DNA from: CAYMAZ01 sp964428185
GTDB taxonomy: Bacteria > Bacteroidota > Bacteroidia > Bacteroidales > DTU049
Length of the DNA stretch: 6,313 bases
Direction of reading: 5' to 3'
Assembly: GCA_964428185.1 (NCBI GenBank)
Contig: CAYRXH010000122.1
Coordinates: 1-6,313 of the forward strand
The notes under the pieces are model-generated. The model was given only the letters and a program-made list of their open reading frames with translations. It made no database searches and was not told where the DNA came from. Position 1 is the stretch's first letter. Each line of letters begins with the position of its first letter. A program made the translations under genes and the position numbers. This document shows, piece after piece, positions 6,010 through 6,313 of this stretch.

Positions 6010-6313
6010 CTATCTTATCATGATCTTCTGTGAATGATTATTCACTGAAGAGGAAACATTGATAAAATAAATGCCCGAAGACAAAGCTGAAGTTTCTACT
6101 CTTTTATTCATCACAGGAGAATTAGCTGTATATGCAACGGAATAAACCGTTTTTCCTTGTGCATCAGTAATACTTAATATATAGGAGATATCTTCAACAG
6201 CGTCATGTACGACATCAATATAGCCATAATCCGTACTATTCCCAATTGTTAATGCGAATTGCCTATCGTCTCCACAGGTAGCTGAGATAATATCTGAAAT
6301 CACTACTGTCCGA
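6010..6313 (-). CDS. C-terminal end of a probable T9SS-exported protein, partial
   Basis: About 100 C-terminal residues of a gene running leftwards from outside the window; the frame is open to base 6313 and stops at TAG (6012-6010). A GTG at 6303 is the first possible start codon but need not be the true start, because RTV codons precede it in frame. The tail resembles a type A T9SS sorting domain: YIDVVHDAVEDISYILSI, then TDAQGKTVYS, then LSSGIYFINVSS, ending in QKIMIR. Such domains route outer-membrane-translocated proteins to the cell surface or medium in Bacteroidota and are removed after export. The usual PNP at the start of this domain is not evident here (GNSTDYG occupies that position), so this copy is somewhat divergent. 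The function of the mature protein cannot be seen. It is convergent with the polysaccharide cluster and so belongs to a different transcription unit. Confidence 0.82.
   Translation of the reverse strand, partial: RTVVISDIISATCGDDRQFALTIGNSTDYGYIDVVHDAVEDISYILSITDAQGKTVYSVAYTANSPVMNKRVETSALSSGIYFINVSSSVNNHSQKIMIR
6024..6051. terminator. Inverted repeat at convergent junction, possible terminator
   Basis: An imperfect inverted repeat: arm TCTTC-T-GTGAAT, loop GATT, arm ATTCAC-T-GAAGA. This gives 11 base pairs with one T-T mismatch. It begins 21 bases after the last + strand stop and lies within the final codons of the convergent - strand gene. No run of T follows on either strand, so it is not a classical intrinsic terminator. 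It may help end transcription from the + strand operon or protect the 3' end of its mRNA. It could also be a chance consequence of the coding sequence of the convergent gene. Confidence 0.35.

Noticed and set aside
1..6313. CRISPR arrays, tRNA or rRNA genes, insertion sequences, phage genes or a defence system
   Set aside because: No regularly spaced repeats, cloverleaf, transposase or defence-type domains were found; nearly all bases are accounted for by nine genes.

Overview
The window looks like the downstream end of a surface-polysaccharide (O-antigen, capsule or exopolysaccharide) gene cluster from a member of the Bacteroidota. Three things suggest this phylum. The last gene ends in a C-terminal region that resembles a type IX secretion system (T9SS) sorting domain. 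The DNA is AT-rich by eye. Most start codons lack a recognisable Shine-Dalgarno sequence. No rRNA or housekeeping marker is present, so genus and species cannot be assigned.

Layout: eight genes lie head to tail on the + strand from base 1 to 6002, with gaps of at most 10 bases or overlaps of 4 to 20 bases. In order they are: a GT4-type glycosyltransferase (5' end outside the window); a MaoC/PhaJ-like hot-dog hydratase; a left-handed beta-helix (LbetaH) acyltransferase; a DUF354 protein with a UDP-GlcNAc 2-epimerase/glycosyltransferase-B-like look; a FabG-like short-chain dehydrogenase/reductase (SDR); a second LbetaH acyltransferase; a divergent NodB-fold deacetylase-like protein; and a more canonical CE4 polysaccharide deacetylase. 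A ninth gene lies convergently on the - strand from the window's right edge to 6010. It is the C-terminal end of a probable T9SS-exported protein. A 28-base imperfect inverted repeat sits at the convergent junction.

How the genes may work together (inference): the glycosyltransferase, and perhaps the DUF354 protein, belong to glycan assembly. The two deacetylase-like proteins lack signal peptides and would act in the cytoplasm, for example by removing N-acetyl groups from sugar intermediates. The two LbetaH enzymes would add acyl groups. The PhaJ-like hydratase and FabG-like reductase are the two standard routes to (R)-3-hydroxyacyl thioesters, so they may supply a 3-hydroxyacyl donor, giving a glycan decorated with hydroxyacyl rather than acetyl groups. 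No ketosynthase, acyl carrier protein or CoA ligase is visible, so this pathway is suggested by the window but not shown.

There is no gene-free stretch longer than 300 bases. No tRNA, rRNA, CRISPR array, insertion sequence or riboswitch was seen. No internal promoter was evident, so the operon promoter must lie upstream of the window.
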